Positions 5,747 through 7,234 of a stretch of DNA of 7,234 nt are shown here, in pieces. Location: NCBI GenBank assembly GCA_002479145.1, contig DLLX01000067.1:1958-9191 (forward strand), written 5' to 3'. A model generated the notes under the pieces. It was not told the origin of the DNA and did not search any database. It worked only from the letters and a program-made list of their open reading frames with translations. How positions within the stretch are numbered: the first letter of the stretch is position 1; each line of letters starts with the position of its first letter. A program made the position numbers and the translations under genes. The stretch comes from Prevotella sp. UBA7551 (GTDB taxonomy: Bacteria > Bacteroidota > Bacteroidia > Bacteroidales > Bacteroidaceae).

Positions 5747-6013
5747 ATGGCTTTACAAAAAACTCAAAGCGGAAAGGTTGACAAGCGTACAAGGGAGTAT
5801 AAGAATATGTGCGCCAACCTTGCCAAAGCCCGTGCCGCACAGAAGGGTGGAAAAGTGAAAGTGAAGAGAAGCAGCACTTCTGTCATGAGAACAAAATCTG
5901 GTAAATTAGACAAGCGCACAAAAGCAGGGAAGGAAGCTTGTGCCCGTATGGCTAAGGCCCGTGCCGCCAAAGGCAGTCTGCGGAACCGTATTGCCCGCTT
6001 ATTCTTAAAATAA
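5747..6013 (+). CDS. Small basic protein made of two copies of one motif
   Basis: An 88-residue protein consisting of an internal duplication. Residues 5-34 and 48-77 align without gaps at an offset of 43: both carry SGKxDKRT, then a Cys (22 and 65) within CAxxAKARAA. Between them lies a Lys/Ser/Thr-rich linker (35-47), and a basic amphipathic tail ends in RIARLFLK. I count 28 Lys/Arg against 4 Asp/Glu, so the charge is extreme. Each motif probably forms a helix with a single Cys and a basic face, which suggests RNA, DNA or ribosome binding, but I recognise no named family. It starts 20 bases after the OmpA-domain gene and ends 17 bases before the TerB-like gene, so it is almost certainly co-transcribed. 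Very high Lys/Arg/Ala content alone could mislead; the matched positions of the SGK, KRT, Cys and AKARAA blocks make the duplication real. Confidence 0.8.
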   Translation: MALQKTQSGKVDKRTREYKNMCANLAKARAAQKGGKVKVKRSSTSVMRTKSGKLDKRTKAGKEACARMAKARAAKGSLRNRIARLFLK

Positions 6014-6030
6014 ATCAAATTTCAAGAACA

Positions 6031-6462
6031 ATGAAAACAGACATTCAAGCAGTAGCCGGCCTGATAGCATGTGCCATCAGCGCCGATGGAGAATACGATG
6101 AGGCAGAGCGCATTACGGTAGCCGAGATTGCCGAAGCATTGGAGTATAACGAGATTATGTTCAATTCCGCCGTCAACAATGCCGTGGACAAGGTGACGAC
6201 GATGGATGAGGATCAGTTGAGCAGTTATCTGAGCGATTGTGCTTCAAAGGTTGATGATAAAGAAATCGGTATGATATTCGAGGCTGCTATGCAAATCATC
6301 CTCTGTGATGGTGTACTCAAACTCGATGAAGCCGAGCTCATACATACTATGGGCACAGCCTTAGGCATGTCTACCGCTATGGTGCTCATGCTCTTTGCCG
6401 ATATGATCAAGCACGAGCCAGAAGTGGAGATAGACTTTGATACAGACGACGCAGAGCAGTAG
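6031..6462 (+). CDS. TerB-like acidic helical protein
   Basis: A 143-residue, all-helical, acidic cytoplasmic protein with the features of the TerB/DjlA-like domain: hydrophobic helix LIACAISADG (11-20) leading into the acidic motif ADGEYDEAE (18-26), and a second, pseudo-symmetric copy, CDGVLKLDEAE (92-102), after IFEAAMQIIL. In this superfamily such acidic loops are proposed to bind metal ions, and members occur in tellurite resistance, phage-inhibition and chaperone contexts. The length is close to that of stand-alone TerB proteins (about 150). The C-terminus is a run of Asp/Glu (EPEVEIDFDTDDAEQ) that could contact its basic neighbours. No TerC, TerD, TerZ or TerY gene is in the window, so tellurite resistance should not be assumed. 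The assignment rests on motif recognition. Confidence 0.75.
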   Translation: MKTDIQAVAGLIACAISADGEYDEAERITVAEIAEALEYNEIMFNSAVNNAVDKVTTMDEDQLSSYLSDCASKVDDKEIGMIFEAAMQIILCDGVLKLDEAELIHTMGTALGMSTAMVLMLFADMIKHEPEVEIDFDTDDAEQ

Positions 6463-6504
6463 GCTGTAATCAGATGAAAACAGAAATAATCAAACATTAT
6501 AATT

Positions 6505-6882
6505 ATGGAAAAGTCAGCAATCAGTGGAGAGTATGTTATCTCCCAGCAGGAGGACAACTCTATTAAGGTGTACAGAATTTTCGACAATGTGAAAGGTTCT
6601 CTTCGTGAGGCAGCAGAAACCGTAGGCTTTGAGTACGATCCGAAATGGACTACCCGCCAGTTTGGAACCAAGCTCTGCAAGCAGTATGGCGACGGCAGCT
6701 ATGCCCAGGTAGGCAACTACTATGTGAAGGTGCTTAACTCTGGAGCTATCGAGTGCTACCGTGAGTACGACAATCAGAAGGCTGCCTTGAGGGAGATTGC
6801 TCAAAAGATTGGCTTCGAAGTTGATCCGAAATGGAACACACGTCAGTTTGGCAGCAAGCTCATTGATGCTTTAAACAAGTAA
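6505..6882 (+). CDS. Protein made of two copies of an approximately 50-residue domain, function unknown
   Basis: A 125-residue cytoplasmic protein with a clear internal duplication. Repeat 1 (about 10-57) and repeat 2 (about 73-119) share strand-rich openings (KVYRIFDN against ECYREYDN), a helix (GSLREAAETVGFE against AALREIAQKIGFE) and the signature DPKWxTRQFGxKL (45-57 and 107-119, offset 62). The two DNA copies share GATCCGAAATGGA, so the duplication is either fairly recent or strongly constrained. Each unit looks like a small beta-strand plus helix fold. I do not recognise a named family, and there is no signal peptide, membrane segment or catalytic motif. The gene begins 42 bases after the TerB-like stop with the same A/T-rich start context as its neighbours. 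It is followed by an 18-bp hairpin, so it is probably the last gene of the operon. Confidence 0.8.
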   Translation: MEKSAISGEYVISQQEDNSIKVYRIFDNVKGSLREAAETVGFEYDPKWTTRQFGTKLCKQYGDGSYAQVGNYYVKVLNSGAIECYREYDNQKAALREIAQKIGFEVDPKWNTRQFGSKLIDALNK

Positions 6883-6919
6883 GAGACTGCTGCTTAAGGG
6901 TCGTAGCATACGATCAACT

Positions 6920-6966
6920 CCCTATTCCCAAGGCTCTTTTTTACTTGAAGAGAGCCTTGGGAATCT
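6920..6966 (+). terminator. Strong hairpin at the end of the cassette
   Basis: ATTCCCAAGGCTCT (6924-6937) pairs perfectly with AGAGCCTTGGGAAT (6951-6964). Four further pairs including two G-T pairs (6938-6941 with 6947-6950) extend it to 18 bp around a 5-base loop. There is no T-run after the stem on either strand, so it is not a textbook intrinsic terminator. It may stabilise the mRNA 3' end or act with a factor. It begins 41 bases after the last cassette stop. Confidence 0.6.
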
Positions 6967-7082
6967 GTCAGGCTCCGCAGAAGTTCGCCCGCACGACGGG
7001 CATTTCCACTACCAAGGAGGGATTGGAGCGCAAGGTGGGGAAGTCGACTCTTGCTCTGTTCTTTGGTAAACATTGGTTCACT
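6965..7082. repeat. GC-rich intergenic stretch, possible dispersed repeat
   Basis: A segment richer in G/C than its surroundings, with a small palindrome (GCCCG 6987-6991, CGGGC 6997-7001) and a Shine-Dalgarno-like AAGGAGGG (7014-7021) that lacks a well-placed start. It is open in more than one frame on the + strand. On the minus strand an ATG at 7073 opens a 59-residue frame running through the 6924-6964 hairpin to a stop at 6894-6896. Being open in several frames without a protein I recognise is more typical of a repeated intergenic unit or gene remnant than of a gene. This is a suspicion, since one copy cannot prove a repeat. Confidence 0.25.
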
Positions 7083-7234
7083 ATGCGTACAAAATGGAAT
7101 GTAATTATCTGGGTAATAGTCGCCTACATTGTGTTGAGTAGAATATCTTCATGTACATTTACAGCATGTTCTTCAGACAAATATGATGACTTTGAAAAAG
7201 CTATGCAGGAAGGAAATCTGACAGAAGCGCAGGG
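7083..7234 (+). CDS. 5' end of a lipoprotein-like gene (cut by the window)
   Basis: The first 50 codons of a gene running off the window. The N-terminus has a basic start (MRTKW) and a hydrophobic segment (NVIIWVIVAYIVL, 6-18) followed by two Cys, Cys24 in ISSC and Cys29 in FTAC. Either could be a lipobox cysteine, though both are imperfect, so a membrane-anchored protein is the alternative. The part after Cys29 is acidic and helical (DKYDDFEKAMQEGNLTEAQ), as in proteins with tetratricopeptide-like helices. ATG 7083 has no clear ribosome site; the frame is open further upstream, but the drop in GC and the signal-like segment favour this start. It is separated from the cassette by the 6924-6964 hairpin. 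Function unknown. Confidence 0.55.
   Translation, partial: MRTKWNVIIWVIVAYIVLSRISSCTFTACSSDKYDDFEKAMQEGNLTEAQ

Noticed and set aside
6031..6462. Calling the TerB-like gene terB (tellurite resistance)
   Set aside because: The domain occurs in many non-tellurite contexts and no other ter gene is present, so no gene symbol was given.
1..7234. tRNA, rRNA, CRISPR array, insertion sequence or att site
   Set aside because: No regularly spaced repeats, transposase or integrase motifs, or tRNA cloverleaf were seen on either strand.

Overview
The window looks like a Bacteroidales chromosome, most probably Prevotella or a close relative. The evidence is a clear Bacteroidetes-type promoter (TTTG, 19 bases, TAnnTTTG), gene starts mostly preceded by A/T-rich sequence rather than strong Shine-Dalgarno sites, a DUF4251 lipoprotein (a family I know from Bacteroidetes), and a BtuB-like TonB receptor with the long N-terminus typical of this group. 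The genus is inference.

Left part (1-4110), ordinary chromosomal genes with fairly high GC. It opens with the 3' part of a class I mannose-6-phosphate isomerase (manA, + strand), which ends at a perfect 17-bp hairpin with T-runs on both sides. That hairpin also serves the convergent minus-strand pair: a 162-residue single-pass membrane protein of unknown function and a DUF4251 lipoprotein. The pair is transcribed divergently from a 689-residue TonB-dependent outer-membrane receptor whose -7 box lies so close to its ATG that the message is probably nearly leaderless. The receptor gene is followed by a long stem-loop with a T-tail.

Right part (about 4110-6964), a lower-GC cassette of small same-strand genes in tight order. 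After a 308-base gene-free stretch holding a G8 tract, a -7 box and a dyad, the order is: a doubtful 75-residue ORF lying in an RNA leader that can fold; an 80-residue basic helical protein; a 307-residue protein with a cytoplasmic N-terminal domain, one membrane segment and a periplasmic OmpA-like domain; an 88-residue, strongly basic protein made of two copies of one motif; a TerB-like acidic helical protein; and a 125-residue protein made of two copies of one domain. Gaps are 17-52 bases, so this is most likely one operon ending at the hairpin at 6924-6964. None of the genes is a named system that I recognise. My reading is a small stress or defence module linking the cytoplasm to the cell wall: the OmpA-domain protein would be the envelope anchor, the TerB-like protein a soluble partner, and the basic duplicated proteins possible nucleic-acid binders.

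Right edge (6965-7234): a GC-rich stretch without a convincing gene, possibly a dispersed repeat, then the 5' end of a lipoprotein-like gene cut off by the window.
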